64,000 nt of DNA from Aureimonas psammosilenae (GTDB lineage: Bacteria; Pseudomonadota; Alphaproteobacteria; Rhizobiales; Rhizobiaceae). The stretch lies in assembly GCF_009176975.1 (NCBI RefSeq), contig NZ_WEZG01000009.1:62001-126000 (forward strand), read 5' to 3'. The notes under the pieces were generated by a model. The model saw only the letters and a program-made list of their open reading frames with translations, did not search any database and was not told the origin of the DNA. Below, piece after piece: positions 46,467 to 55,456 of the stretch. Each line of letters begins with the position of its first letter. Within the stretch, counting starts at the first letter, position 1. The position numbers were made by a program, and so were the translations under genes.

Positions 46467-47672
46467 ATGATCGGCTTCAACACGTTGCTACGGAGCGCAG
46501 GCGTCGATCCCGCGCAAGTCGTCCTCGTGAGGCACCAAGACGCTCGGGCGCTGAAAGGCCGGGCACCCCACGTCCTCTGGCGGACCGAGCCCGAGGCGCT
46601 CGAACTCTACCAACGCATCCAGGGCAAGGACCGGTTCCCGGTCGGCTCGATCCTCGCCAGCTTCGTTGTGACGCTCGCCGGTGAGACGTTGTTCATAGGG
46701 CTCTACGAGGTGACGGCCAAGAGTAAGACGCCGCCGGACCTAGTCGACCCGGTCAGCGGCAAGGCAACGGACGGCAAGTTCTTCTACGACATCCACCGCG
46801 ACGAGCGGCTGGCCGAGTACCGTGGTAAGCTCGTCGTCGACTGGGGCAGGGGCTACCTCGCCTGGACGCAGAGGGCCGGAAAGCAGGACAAGCCGGTGCT
46901 GGAGATCCGCCGCGCCGTCGCAGACCCTCCGTTTCCAGGCTTCGCCGACTTCCGGCACGACGTTGCGACGATTGAGACGATCCCGGAGCAGTGGAAGGAG
47001 GTGCTGCGGGCGGTGAAGGGCGTCTACGTCCTAGCCTGCCAGGAGACCGGCGACCTTTACGTCGGCTCCGCCAAGGGCGGCGAGAGCCTCTGGGGCCGAT
47101 TTGCCGAGTACGCCGCGAACGGCCACGGCGGTAACGTCATGCTGAAGCAGCGCGGGCCCATGCCGTACCGGGTGTCGGTGCTCGAGATCGCCAACTCTGG
47201 TGAAGGTATCGAGCGGCTCGAGGAGGCCTGGAAGCAGAAGCTGCTGACCCGGCAGTTCGGCCTTAACGACCCGGTGTTCTCGCCCGACCCGACCCCGATC
47301 GCCGCCTTCGCAGAGGTGCTCGACCGTCCCGGCTACTCGCTCGGCGAATGGCGGTCGCCGAAGCACGAGGACGGCTCAGTGCAGTTCCCGTTCTACGAGT
47401 TCGACGAGGAGGCGGAGGCGTTCCTCCACACGCTGTGGCGGACGGAATGGATCATCCAGTCGGGCTGGAGCTACGCGAAATGGAAAGATTCGCCTGAGGC
47501 TACAGCGCTGCGCGACGACCCGAAGAAGCTGGCGAAGGCGTCACCGTTGCAGGCGGCTCGGCTCCTGACCACGATCCTTCAGGGTGAACGGATGGTCGAG
47601 GGCCAGGTCGCGTCCGCATGGGAGTCCGGCCTGCTCCGGCGGATCGTCGCTTGGGCGGAGAAACGCACCTAA
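46467..47672 (+). CDS. GIY-YIG nuclease-domain protein with DUF6508-like C-terminus
   Basis: A 401-aa, three-part protein. Residues 1-150 (FNTLLRSAGVDPAQVVLVRH, then ASFVVTLAGETLFIGLYEV) match a domain I know from alphaproteobacterial GIY-YIG proteins. Residues 183-262 are the GIY-YIG fold: KGVYVLACQETGDLYVGSA with Tyr187 and Tyr198, Arg211 in WGRFAEYA, Asn223 and Glu253 in ERLEEAWKQKL. The end (310-398, FYEFDEEAEAFLHTLW ... ERMVEGQVASAWESGLLRRI) resembles DUF6508. GGAGGG 6 nt before ATG 46467 fixes the start. It follows the 753-aa gene by 98 nt. Probably a DNA endonuclease; the target is unknown. Confidence 0.75.
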   Translation: MIGFNTLLRSAGVDPAQVVLVRHQDARALKGRAPHVLWRTEPEALELYQRIQGKDRFPVGSILASFVVTLAGETLFIGLYEVTAKSKTPPDLVDPVSGKATDGKFFYDIHRDERLAEYRGKLVVDWGRGYLAWTQRAGKQDKPVLEIRRAVADPPFPGFADFRHDVATIETIPEQWKEVLRAVKGVYVLACQETGDLYVGSAKGGESLWGRFAEYAANGHGGNVMLKQRGPMPYRVSVLEIANSGEGIERLEEAWKQKLLTRQFGLNDPVFSPDPTPIAAFAEVLDRPGYSLGEWRSPKHEDGSVQFPFYEFDEEAEAFLHTLWRTEWIIQSGWSYAKWKDSPEATALRDDPKKLAKASPLQAARLLTTILQGERMVEGQVASAWESGLLRRIVAWAEKRT

Positions 47673-47963
47673 GAGGGGAAGCCTGATTCCCGCACAGGCG
47701 GGGTGGGATCCCTATCGACAGGGACCTACAGTTCGCCAATGCTGCCGCGCCAACCCGTCCACTTCCTCGTTCATCGCCTCTCCAACGTGTCGCCGCTGGC
47801 ACCTCCATATCACCCGCTGGGTCCCGGCGATTGCTTCTCGCTCAAGCCATAGATCCGCATTGAGAACTGGCTTCCGCGTCGAGGTTTGGTGAATACGCTT
47901 CGTGATTAGTGACGCGTCGAAACCATCCAGCTACAACCTCAAGTCAGCAAGCTTGGGGGAGTT
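47673..47963. other. Intergenic before the type IIG gene
   Basis: 291 nt without a supported ORF. It ends in a strong RBS (gggggag) 6 nt before the 47964 start. The gap suggests that the restriction-modification gene has its own promoter. Confidence 0.4.
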
Positions 47964-50885
47964 ATGACGCCGCACGAGTTCATCACGCGTTGGCAGAATA
48001 CGTCGCGGAAGGAGCGGTCAGCAGCGCAAGCGCACTTCATTGACCTGTGCCGGCTGCTCGATGAGCCGACGCCCGCCGAGGCGGACCCGGATGGGGCGGA
48101 CTATGATTTCGAGTACGGCGCAGCGAAGACGACGGGCGGCCGGGGTTTTGCCGACGTGTTCAAACGGGGCCACTTCGGCTGGGAGTACAAGGGCACCCAC
48201 GGCAACCTTGATGCCGCCTTCGCTCAGCTTCAACGCTACGCCGTCGCGCTCGACAACCCGCCCCTCCTGATCGTCTCCGACATCGGAACCACGATCCGCA
48301 TCCATACGAACTGGACGAACTCCGTCTCGCACACCTACGTCATCCCGGTCGCCGAGCTTGGGGACGCGCAGAAGCGAGGCTGGCTGAAGGCGGCTTTGTC
48401 TGATCCAGAGGCCCTTCGGCCGAAGAAGACGCGGCAGGAACTGACGGAAGAGGTCGCCGGGGACTTTGCGGAACTGGCCCGGTCCCTTCGTCAGCGCGGC
48501 CACGCGGCGGAAGAGGTGGCGCACTTCGTCAACAAGTTGATCTTCTGCATGTTCGCGGAGGACGTGAAGCTTCTGCCCGACACGCTGTTCACGCGGATGC
48601 TGGACCGTGCCATCGAAGATCCTACCGAGTTCGAGGACTTCGCCCGCGACCTGTTCGGGGCCATGCGTAAGGGCGGGCGTGTCGGCTTCGAGAAGGTCGC
48701 ATGGTTCAACGGCGGCCTCTTCAACGACGACCGCGTGTTCCTCCTGACGAAGGACGAAATCAAGATCGTTCGTAAAGCGGCGGGCCAGTATTGGGGCGAC
48801 ATCGACCCATCCATCCTCGGCACCCTGTTCGAACGTGGCCTGGACCCCGAGAAGCGATCCCAGCTCGGCGCTCACTACACCGACCACGAGAAGATCATGA
48901 TGATCGTGCGGCCTGTTGTCGTGGATCCGTTGGCAGCCGAGTGGGAAACTGCGAAGGCTGAGATTGCCGCCCTGATGGAGAAAGCTACGCATGCACGACT
49001 CGGTACCCGGATCAAGGGGGGGCGTGGTGGTGCCGCGACTAAAGCAGAAGCGTCAGCGCAAGCAATTCTGAAGAGCTATCTCAAGCGACTGGGCGATTTC
49101 CGCGTTCTGGACCCAGCCTGCGGCTCAGGCAACTTTCTCTATATTGCGCTCCGCGAACTGAAAGACCTTGAGCTTCGTGCTCAGGTTGAAGCGGAAACAC
49201 TAGGGCTGCCGCGCGGCTTTCCATCCATCGGACCCGAAGTGGTCCGTGGCATCGAACTCAACCCATATGCGGCCGAACTGGCGCGGGTATCTGTTTGGAT
49301 TGGTGAAATCCAATGGTCACTCCGAAACGGCTTCCCACCACCCTCCAATCCTATTTTGAAACCGTTGGATACTATCGAGTGTAGGGATGCACTCCTCGAT
49401 AAGAGCGGAGCTGAAGCAAAATGGCCCGACGCCAATGCCATAGTTGGCAATCCACCCTTCCTGGGTGACAAGGTTATGGTTCGCGAACTCGGCGAAGATT
49501 ACACAAGGGCGGTTCGCGCTGCGTATAGCGGACGAGTGCCTGGAGGAGCTGACTTCGTTCTCTTCTGGGTTTCGAAAGGTTTGGAAGCTCTTCAAGGGGG
49601 TGGGACCAGTCGGGTTGGTTTTGTGACCACAAATTCGGTTAGGGGCGGTGCAAACCGTAAGGTGCTTGACCGAATCGCTGAAGGGCCCGGATTTGTCGCC
49701 GTTTGGGACGATGAACCATGGACGGTCGAAGGCGCAGCCGTTCGCGTGTCTATGATAGCCTATGGCAAGCGGAGCAGCGGTGAAATCCCACTGTTGGATG
49801 GTAAGCCGGTTTCGCGGATTAATGCCGACCTCTCGGCTTCGGAAGTGGACCTGACGAAGGCTTATCAACTCAAAGAGAATGCCAACATTGCTTTTATCGG
49901 GAATCAGAAATCCGGCTCATTCGAAATTGATGGGGAAGAGGCGCGGCGTTTGCTGAAATTGCCATCGAACCCGAACGGCCACCAAAATGCTGATGTATTG
50001 CGACCGTGGATCAATGGAATGGATGTTGTGCGCAGGCCTTCCGACAAATGGATTATCGACTTCGGACCGGAGTGCTCCCTCCAAGAGGCTGCTTTGTACG
50101 CAGCGCCTTTTTGTCATGTCGAGCGAGAGGTAAAGCCGGAGCGGTTGGCCCGGAAGCGGAGTTATGGCAACGCATGGTGGCTTCATGAACGCCCGCGCCC
50201 CGCGCTACGACGTGCAATTACAAATCTCAATAGATATATAGTTACTCCCCGAGTGGCGAAGCATAGACTGTTCTTGTTCGCTTCAAAAACTACGGTCCCC
50301 GACAGTCGGCTGGTCGCGATTGCAAGAGACGACGATACAACTTTCGGGATTTTGATTTCCCATTACCACGAGTTATGGTCTTTACGTACTGGCGGGTGGC
50401 ATGGGGTCGGAAATGATCCACAATACAACGCAATTAGCTGCTTCGAGACTTTTCCTTTCCCAGAAGGGCTTACTCCGAACGTGCTGGCATCGTCCTACGC
50501 CGATGACCCACGCGCTCATGCGATTGCTGTCGCAGCCGCCCACCTAAACAAGCTTCGGGAAAACTGGTTGAACCCGGACGATCTAGTCCACCGTGAACCG
50601 GAGGTGGTCCGGGGCTATCCAGATCGCATCTTGCCGGTGAGCGCGGAGGCCGCCAAGATGCTCCAGAAACGGACGCTGACGAACCTCTACAATGAGCGCC
50701 CGGCATGGCTCGATCATGCCCATAGTGCGTTGGATGCCGCTGTGGCTACAGCCTACGGGTGGCCTGTCGATCTGCCGGACGATGAAGTTTTGGCTCGGCT
50801 GTTCACGATCAATCAGGAGCGAGCCGTAAAGCAAGGTGCAAAACGCCTGCCGACTGATGCTTTAGAACTCGAAGAGGTCGAGTGA
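47964..50885 (+). CDS. Type IIG restriction-modification enzyme, MmeI family
   Basis: A 973-aa single-chain enzyme that both methylates adenine and cuts DNA. The nuclease core is at 60-80: [19 protein letters not shown], with Asp64, Glu74 and Lys76. A helical spacer includes [20 protein letters not shown] and [10 protein letters not shown]. The N6-adenine methylase has motif [16 protein letters not shown] (about 381) and motif IV NPPF (about 494). The target-recognition region runs to about 870. From about 49040 to 50560, codon use is more AT-rich than at both ends, which suggests a recombined methylase/recognition segment. The 3' end overlaps the convergent RNase HI gene by 73 nt. Confidence 0.92.
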   Translation: MTPHEFITRWQNTSRKERSAAQAHFIDLCRLLDEPTPAEADPDGADYDFEYGAAKTTGGRGFADVFKRGHFGWEYKGTHGNLDAAFAQLQRYAVALDNPPLLIVSDIGTTIRIHTNWTNSVSHTYVIPVAELGDAQKRGWLKAALSDPEALRPKKTRQELTEEVAGDFAELARSLRQRGHAAEEVAHFVNKLIFCMFAEDVKLLPDTLFTRMLDRAIEDPTEFEDFARDLFGAMRKGGRVGFEKVAWFNGGLFNDDRVFLLTKDEIKIVRKAAGQYWGDIDPSILGTLFERGLDPEKRSQLGAHYTDHEKIMMIVRPVVVDPLAAEWETAKAEIAALMEKATHARLGTRIKGGRGGAATKAEASAQAILKSYLKRLGDFRVLDPACGSGNFLYIALRELKDLELRAQVEAETLGLPRGFPSIGPEVVRGIELNPYAAELARVSVWIGEIQWSLRNGFPPPSNPILKPLDTIECRDALLDKSGAEAKWPDANAIVGNPPFLGDKVMVRELGEDYTRAVRAAYSGRVPGGADFVLFWVSKGLEALQGGGTSRVGFVTTNSVRGGANRKVLDRIAEGPGFVAVWDDEPWTVEGAAVRVSMIAYGKRSSGEIPLLDGKPVSRINADLSASEVDLTKAYQLKENANIAFIGNQKSGSFEIDGEEARRLLKLPSNPNGHQNADVLRPWINGMDVVRRPSDKWIIDFGPECSLQEAALYAAPFCHVEREVKPERLARKRSYGNAWWLHERPRPALRRAITNLNRYIVTPRVAKHRLFLFASKTTVPDSRLVAIARDDDTTFGILISHYHELWSLRTGGWHGVGNDPQYNAISCFETFPFPEGLTPNVLASSYADDPRAHAIAVAAAHLNKLRENWLNPDDLVHREPEVVRGYPDRILPVSAEAAKMLQKRTLTNLYNERPAWLDHAHSALDAAVATAYGWPVDLPDDEVLARLFTINQERAVKQGAKRLPTDALELEEVE

Positions 50886-51396
50886 AGGAAGCGGCTCGCT
50901 GATAAAGCCGCCCATCGTTGCGCTTCTGCCTCCCTCCGTGCCAGCCTGTCGGCTTCCTCGTTCCATTCGTCCCCAGCATGGCCTTTCGCCCAGCGCCAAT
51001 CGATCCGCTGTGTCGTGGCGATCTTCTCAAACTCCATCCATAGACACAGTTTTTCACCGGCTGACGCGTTGAGGTCTTCCACCCTTTCGCCTTCCAACCG
51101 GGCAACCACTCGGTAATGCCGCTTCGGACGTAGTTGCTATCGCTCACGACCACGACCGGCAGCTGGGACCGCTTGAGCGCTCGCAAGCCCATGATGGCCG
51201 CCGTCAACTCCATGCGGTTGTTCGTCGTGTGGACCTCGCCCCCAGAGAAGGGCTTCCGCTTCTCCACTTTGCTCGATGCGTCGATCCGGCGAAGGACTGC
51301 GGCCCAACCACCGGGCCCTGGGTTTCCGAGGCACGAGCCGTCTGTGTGGATCAGGAGGAAAGGCTGGCCGGCGACGGGACAGGCGAGCGAGGTCAT
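50813..51396 (-). pseudogene. rnhA: RNase HI with an internal frameshift
   Basis: The first frame (from ATG 51396) reads [36 protein letters not shown] and [12 protein letters not shown], then [16 protein letters not shown]. The conserved continuation lies one base back: [20 protein letters not shown], then [20 protein letters not shown]. All four catalytic acids (Asp, Glu, Asp, Asp) exist but in two frames. The switch is at gaaaaactg (51048-51056 on the plus strand). A -1 slip there gives VKNLCLW, which aligns exactly with the VKNxxLW of RNase HI. It may be a mutation, a base-calling error or programmed slippage. Normal RNase HI removes RNA from RNA-DNA hybrids. Confidence 0.8.
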
Positions 51397-51483
51397 GTCT
51401 GGGTCTCGGATGCGGGACAGGTGGGCGGCGGTGGAGGCTTATGACGCCCCCTATGGGGAGCGCCTAAAGCCCAAACACCAGTA

Positions 51484-52911
51484 CTATTGAAGGGATAGCT
51501 CTGGCTGATGAGTAGGAGTTGTGGGGACGAGACCATCATCACAGAGTGATGTCATCCTCTCTTGAGTGTCTCCCTTCCTTGATACCCTGGCTTGAACACC
51601 AGAGCGTCGATAGAACGCCTCTCGCATCTCATGCTCGACCCGATCGGCATCGCTGGCTGCCACCATGAGGGCGTCATGGATCGGTAAGGCGACGATGCCG
51701 TCAGCCTGTAGGTTGATGAGAAGGTCGGCTACGATCTCGCTCTCGCGGAACTGAAGCTCATGCCCGAGGCCGGTGCCAAAGAAGGCCTTAAGCGCCACAT
51801 GATGGTCCCCGATGGCAGCCACCACCGTTCCGGCTCTGGTGTTCCTGGCGAAGAGCCGCTTGACCTCCTTCGGAAACCTCACGATCGGACCTTCCTTGCA
51901 GAGCATGGCGTTCATCATCTGCTTGATGCCGTCTCGGTGGTCTTCATATCCTGGGACGGCGTAGAGGTCGTGATCGGGCAGGGGAGCGCCAGCTATCCCA
52001 TAGACGAGGCGGGGCCCAACCTGCCCGTAGTCCAGCTCCACCACCTGCTCGCCGTTGATCGTGATCCCTCGAAGTCGCCGAGCGGCCCGCATGTTCTGCC
52101 ACCAGCCGCCGTATAGCCGACCACCGCTTTCAAAACTGGCGCGGGTGAATATGCGCCGCAGCCGGCGGTCCTGGATGTCCGGCGTCGGGTGTTCGCCGTG
52201 GAGGTCTTCGGGGTCATCGAACGCCAAGTCGGCCGCCGCAAGCCATCCGTTGATCTGGTGCATCTGTTCCCGCATGCGCCCGGTCTCGGCATCCTCTGGA
52301 TAGTCGATCTCGTTCACGACCCGGAAAGGGCCGTCACCTATCGGGACACTTCGGAGGATGATGGTCTCGGCTACGTCCAACTCGATGAAGTCGGCCGGTC
52401 CCAAGGCTGCAGCGTCCACCAGTTCACGTAAGGCCGGTGCCATGCTGATGGTGGTCTCACGCGCCTGCAATTTGTCGAAGCCGCCGTCACTACCGATGGC
52501 CTGGTCGATGATCCTCAGTTCAGGTGAGGCCAAAGCGTCGAGGATAGCCGGCACCGCCTGGCCGAATGCTTTTGGGCGATACCTTGTCTTCCCACTGAGT
52601 TTCCGGTTCGATCGCGAGATGCGGCGCCGCGCATCCAGCCCGCCAAGATGAAGGTGCGCGAGGTCGGACACAATGGCATCCACGACCTCAGCCATGCGTT
52701 CCCGATCGGCCGCCTTCCGGGCTCTCGCTCGAATGGCTTTGGCGGCCTCATGCTCTTCTAGACGCTTCACCACTTCGTTGACGACCGCCCGGGCACGATC
52801 CGTCCCGGCACGACGCCATGCGTTCAGGCGGCGCTCCCTGGCGATCTCTAAGGCCGTCTCGTCGGGATCGATGAGGCCGGCATCGTCGGCGCTGTCACCG
52901 GCAGCGGTCAC
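51484..52911 (-). CDS. Stand-alone family-A polymerase palm-domain protein
   Basis: A 475-aa protein. Residues 1-170 are helical, with a possible winged helix near 108-140. Residues 250-275 (RRIFTRASFESGGRLYGGWW) precede the palm. Motif A is VVELDYGQVGPRLVY (Asp294; compare DYSQIELR of Pol I). Motif B is HRDGIKQMMNAML (Arg326, Lys330, Asn334). Motif C is ALPIHDALMV (His412, Asp413; compare VHDE). The 5' nuclease and the proofreading domain are missing, so it is far shorter than Pol I. It overlaps the zinc-finger gene by 4 nt (ATGA). Its role could be replication of the island, gap filling or nucleotide addition; all are inference. Confidence 0.7.
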   Translation of the reverse strand: MTAAGDSADDAGLIDPDETALEIARERRLNAWRRAGTDRARAVVNEVVKRLEEHEAAKAIRARARKAADRERMAEVVDAIVSDLAHLHLGGLDARRRISRSNRKLSGKTRYRPKAFGQAVPAILDALASPELRIIDQAIGSDGGFDKLQARETTISMAPALRELVDAAALGPADFIELDVAETIILRSVPIGDGPFRVVNEIDYPEDAETGRMREQMHQINGWLAAADLAFDDPEDLHGEHPTPDIQDRRLRRIFTRASFESGGRLYGGWWQNMRAARRLRGITINGEQVVELDYGQVGPRLVYGIAGAPLPDHDLYAVPGYEDHRDGIKQMMNAMLCKEGPIVRFPKEVKRLFARNTRAGTVVAAIGDHHVALKAFFGTGLGHELQFRESEIVADLLINLQADGIVALPIHDALMVAASDADRVEHEMREAFYRRSGVQARVSRKGDTQERMTSLCDDGLVPTTPTHQPELSLQ

Positions 52912-53570
52912 TGGATTTCTTCAAGGGCGCTGCGGAGTGTCTGAGCGCTGGCCTGCCGGGCTTCGATGTCCCGAACCTCAAGCGCGGCGAGGCGTAGACC
53001 ACCGGCTCCAAAGGCCTTGGTGAGCCAATCGGCGAGGATCGCGGCGGTCCTGGGTGGAAGGTCTTTATATCGCCGCTTAAATTTCCCCTCTGCGTTGTTC
53101 CACCCGCCGCCGACGTTGACATCGCCGACGCCACGGACGCGCCTGACGAGCTGCGTCTGGAACCCTTGGTCGGACCCGAAGCGACGCGGTTCCAGCTCCC
53201 ACATCATGAACATAGCCAGGGCGGTATCGATGACCTCCCGGCGGTCTTCCTGCGCCAACCTGGCGATGTCATCGGCGGCGCGAAGCTGATAAGTGATGGT
53301 CGTCTTGCCTGCGCAGAAGGACCTATTGGCGGCTGCAGCGCTCTCGGCCAGTTTCTCCCATGCGGCGTCCAAGAGGTCCCACAGAGCCGCGCCTGGGTTT
53401 TTCTCCCGTCGAGCGGCGACGAGCTTCAGGTAAGGGGCCAGCATGGCTTTGGTGACGGCCGGCTGGTTGATGCCGCCGTTCCGTCGCAGATTGGTAGCAT
53501 GGGCGCGGCAATATCTACCGTACCTAGAAACCGTCATGCTGATGCATCCCGGCGCTATGCAGCTCTTCAC
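52908..53570 (-). CDS. Zinc-finger protein paired with the polymerase-like gene
   Basis: A 220-aa protein. An N-terminal C4-C9-C21-H24 finger (CIAPGCISMTVSRYGRYCRAH) in compact form probably binds zinc; read it in two parts, CIAPGC and YCRAH. It is followed by a helical region to about 110 and a basic C-terminal half (RFGSDQGFQTQLVRRVRGVG, FKRRYKDLPPRTAAIL). The last four bases overlap the start of the polymerase-like gene, so the pair is co-translated. Likely a DNA-binding partner or loader for it. No family name is known to me. Confidence 0.55.
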   Translation of the reverse strand: MKSCIAPGCISMTVSRYGRYCRAHATNLRRNGGINQPAVTKAMLAPYLKLVAARREKNPGAALWDLLDAAWEKLAESAAAANRSFCAGKTTITYQLRAADDIARLAQEDRREVIDTALAMFMMWELEPRRFGSDQGFQTQLVRRVRGVGDVNVGGGWNNAEGKFKRRYKDLPPRTAAILADWLTKAFGAGGLRLAALEVRDIEARQASAQTLRSALEEIQ

Positions 53571-53643
53571 GGTCTTTCACCCAACGTTACAAATTGTGGA
53601 CCGACCCAGAGAGACTGGGACAGAAAGATGTTCGCGAGGATGC

Positions 53644-54363
53644 TCACAGGCTGACCTCGCCGACCGCCAGTCGCTTGCGGAGCCGTTGAACCGCTGTGGC
53701 CGTCCACGCGCCACCACGGGGCGACAGGATGCCCCGCTCGTTCAATGCATTGGCGGTCCCGAGCGCAGTGGTAATGCCATCCGCTTCGATCCTCGCTAGT
53801 GCCTTCTGAAGCTGCTTCGCCTTCGCATCGGCCTTCGCGGTGATGGCCGCCACGGCTCTGCCGGTGCCAAGATGCCTGATCCCTTCGGCGCCGTTCGGGT
53901 TCCCGAGCTTCACGCCGCGCCGCTTTGCCTCCACGAGAGCGGCCTTCGTGCGAGCCGAAATCATCTCCCGCTCGTGCTGGGCTACCGCAGCCAGGATATG
54001 CACGGTGAGGGCGTTCGCATCCGGCATATCGGCCGCCACGAAATCCACGCCGGCCTTCTGCAGGCCACTGAGGAAATGCACATCGCGGCTGAGGCGATCG
54101 AGTTTGGCGATGACAAGGCGAGCACCAGAGAGCTGCGCATGCTCGATGGCGGCCCGAAGCTGTTGGCGGTCGTCCCGCCGGCCGCTCTCGACCTCAAGGT
54201 ACTCGTGGAGAACCGTTGCGTTGGCGCCAGCCATCCGTTGAACATATGCCTCCACGGCCGACCGCTGCGCGTCGATACCCAACCCGTCGCTGCCCTGCTT
54301 CGCGGTAGAGACTCGAAGGTACGAGACAAACCGATGAGCGGCAGCGGGGCGGGTATGGGACAC
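53644..54363 (-). CDS. Small serine recombinase / DNA invertase family
   Basis: A 239-aa resolvase-type recombinase. The catalytic serine is in FVSYLRVSTAKQG; LVIAKLDRLSRD and the EREMISARTKAALVEAKRRG helix complete the catalytic domain and the E-helix. A short recombinase-type C-terminus (GTANALNERGILSPRGGAWT, then VQRLRKRL) binds DNA. It may resolve or invert island DNA, or serve a nested element. It is 73 nt upstream of the zinc-finger gene and on the same strand. Confidence 0.9.
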   Translation of the reverse strand: MSHTRPAAAHRFVSYLRVSTAKQGSDGLGIDAQRSAVEAYVQRMAGANATVLHEYLEVESGRRDDRQQLRAAIEHAQLSGARLVIAKLDRLSRDVHFLSGLQKAGVDFVAADMPDANALTVHILAAVAQHEREMISARTKAALVEAKRRGVKLGNPNGAEGIRHLGTGRAVAAITAKADAKAKQLQKALARIEADGITTALGTANALNERGILSPRGGAWTATAVQRLRKRLAVGEVSL

Positions 54364-54494
54364 GGCGGGGACCTTGAGAGAGCCAGCGGGAGAAGTCGGT
54401 TGGATCAGCCTTGCCGCCTGTTGTCATTAGACCTATCGAACGTTTGGCCATTTGACAACGTGAGATATTGGAGACCTTGAGCCTCGCCTCACAA

Positions 54495-54608
54495 CTAGAT
54501 GCCTTCGGCGAAGGTGCGGATGAGGTCCGCTTGGTTTCTTGGGTTGGCCATCAAATCCCTGAGGCGCCTTCCTCCCTCAAGATCGTAAGTCGTCACATCA
54601 ATGCTCAT
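54495..54608 (-). CDS. Tiny 37-aa ORF
   Basis: Begins MSIDVTTYDLEGGRRLRDLM and ends IRTFAEGI, with aagga 8 nt before the ATG. The composition is protein-like, but the function is unknown. One of several tiny minus-strand ORFs between the recombinase and the integrase. Confidence 0.4.
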   Translation of the reverse strand: MSIDVTTYDLEGGRRLRDLMANPRNQADLIRTFAEGI

Positions 54609-54654
54609 GCTGGTTCCTTCCGAGGAATCACTGACGGGATCGTTAGGCGGCGTT

Positions 54655-54798
54655 TCACGCCCCTACCGTCTTGGGACATGAGGTCCGCGTGGTGTCGCGC
54701 TGGGTGTTAGAGGCAGGCTCGATAGACCCCGCCCACCAGCCTACCGGATCGGAGGCGACGTGCCAGGGGAAGCGACCCCATGGGGGGTCTTGCGGCAT
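54655..54798 (-). CDS. Possible 47-aa ORF
   Basis: Starts MPQDPPWGRFPWHVASDPVG and ends SCPKTVGA. It is Trp- and Pro-rich. The frame is open upstream to a GTG at 54864. There is no good RBS at the ATG, so support is weak. Confidence 0.25.
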   Translation of the reverse strand: MPQDPPWGRFPWHVASDPVGWWAGSIEPASNTQRDTTRTSCPKTVGA

Positions 54799-54946
54799 CT
54801 CCTTGCCATCGATTGCCCTCTCAGATTTTTGCCCCAAACATCTCAATGTCGAAGGGTTGGTCACCCATGGTCCGCCAACGCAGGTCAGCTCGCTCGATCT
54901 CGTCGCGGTCGAACCGCAGTGACCAACAGGATGTCGTAAGCTGGCG

Positions 54947-55102
54947 TCAGGCCGGCAGGTACGGGCGATCGAGCGTGCTGACCGGATGCTCCTCGCTGCG
55001 ATCCCAAAAGGCCTCCCACACCTTCCCACCGAACCACGGCGCCTTGACATAAAGGTTGCCGGTCCACTCAAGTTCGAACCGCCGACCGATCTTGATGCAC
55101 AT
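54947..55102 (-). CDS. Small 51-aa hypothetical protein
   Basis: Starts MCIKIGRRFELEWTGNLYVK and continues APWFGGKVWEAFWDRSEEHP. GAGGGG lies about 12 nt upstream. Alternating hydrophobic residues suggest a small beta-rich protein. It belongs to the same run of tiny island genes. Function unknown. Confidence 0.45.
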   Translation of the reverse strand: MCIKIGRRFELEWTGNLYVKAPWFGGKVWEAFWDRSEEHPVSTLDRPYLPA

Positions 55103-55456
55103 GCTACTGGTTCCCCTCGGGTTGCTGCCATAGTCACACCAGCGCGGCACGGCAGCCCCCTACGGGCGCCGAGCTGGCGTTCCGTCGTCCCGCATGGTCG
55201 GCGGGCGTGATTGTCGGATGGGTCCTGCGGTGGGCCCTCGGGCTCGCCGCATCGGATGATCACGGGTAGCAGCAGCGGGTTGGCTCGTCTACTCTCGTAA
55301 GGCAGCCGAGATCTGTTTTTTATCATGCCAATCAGCATCTTACCCGCTTTGGCATGGGTTCGAAGATCGCGTAGTCAAGCTCGTTTAGGCAGCCCGGTGC
55401 CTATTGTCGCTCGATCGGCAAATCTTCACTGCTTCAGAATGCGCTGGCGGCGCTCG

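Noticed and set aside
46376-46684. 102-aa plus-strand ORF overlapping the start of the GIY-YIG gene
   Set aside because: The GIY-YIG frame has the better RBS and a recognisable N-terminal domain; the overlapping frame is Arg/Pro-rich.
54655-55338. 227-aa minus-strand ORF
   Set aside because: Its first two thirds are Arg/Ser/Cys-rich and overlap a better small ORF in another frame. Only the last part might be coding.
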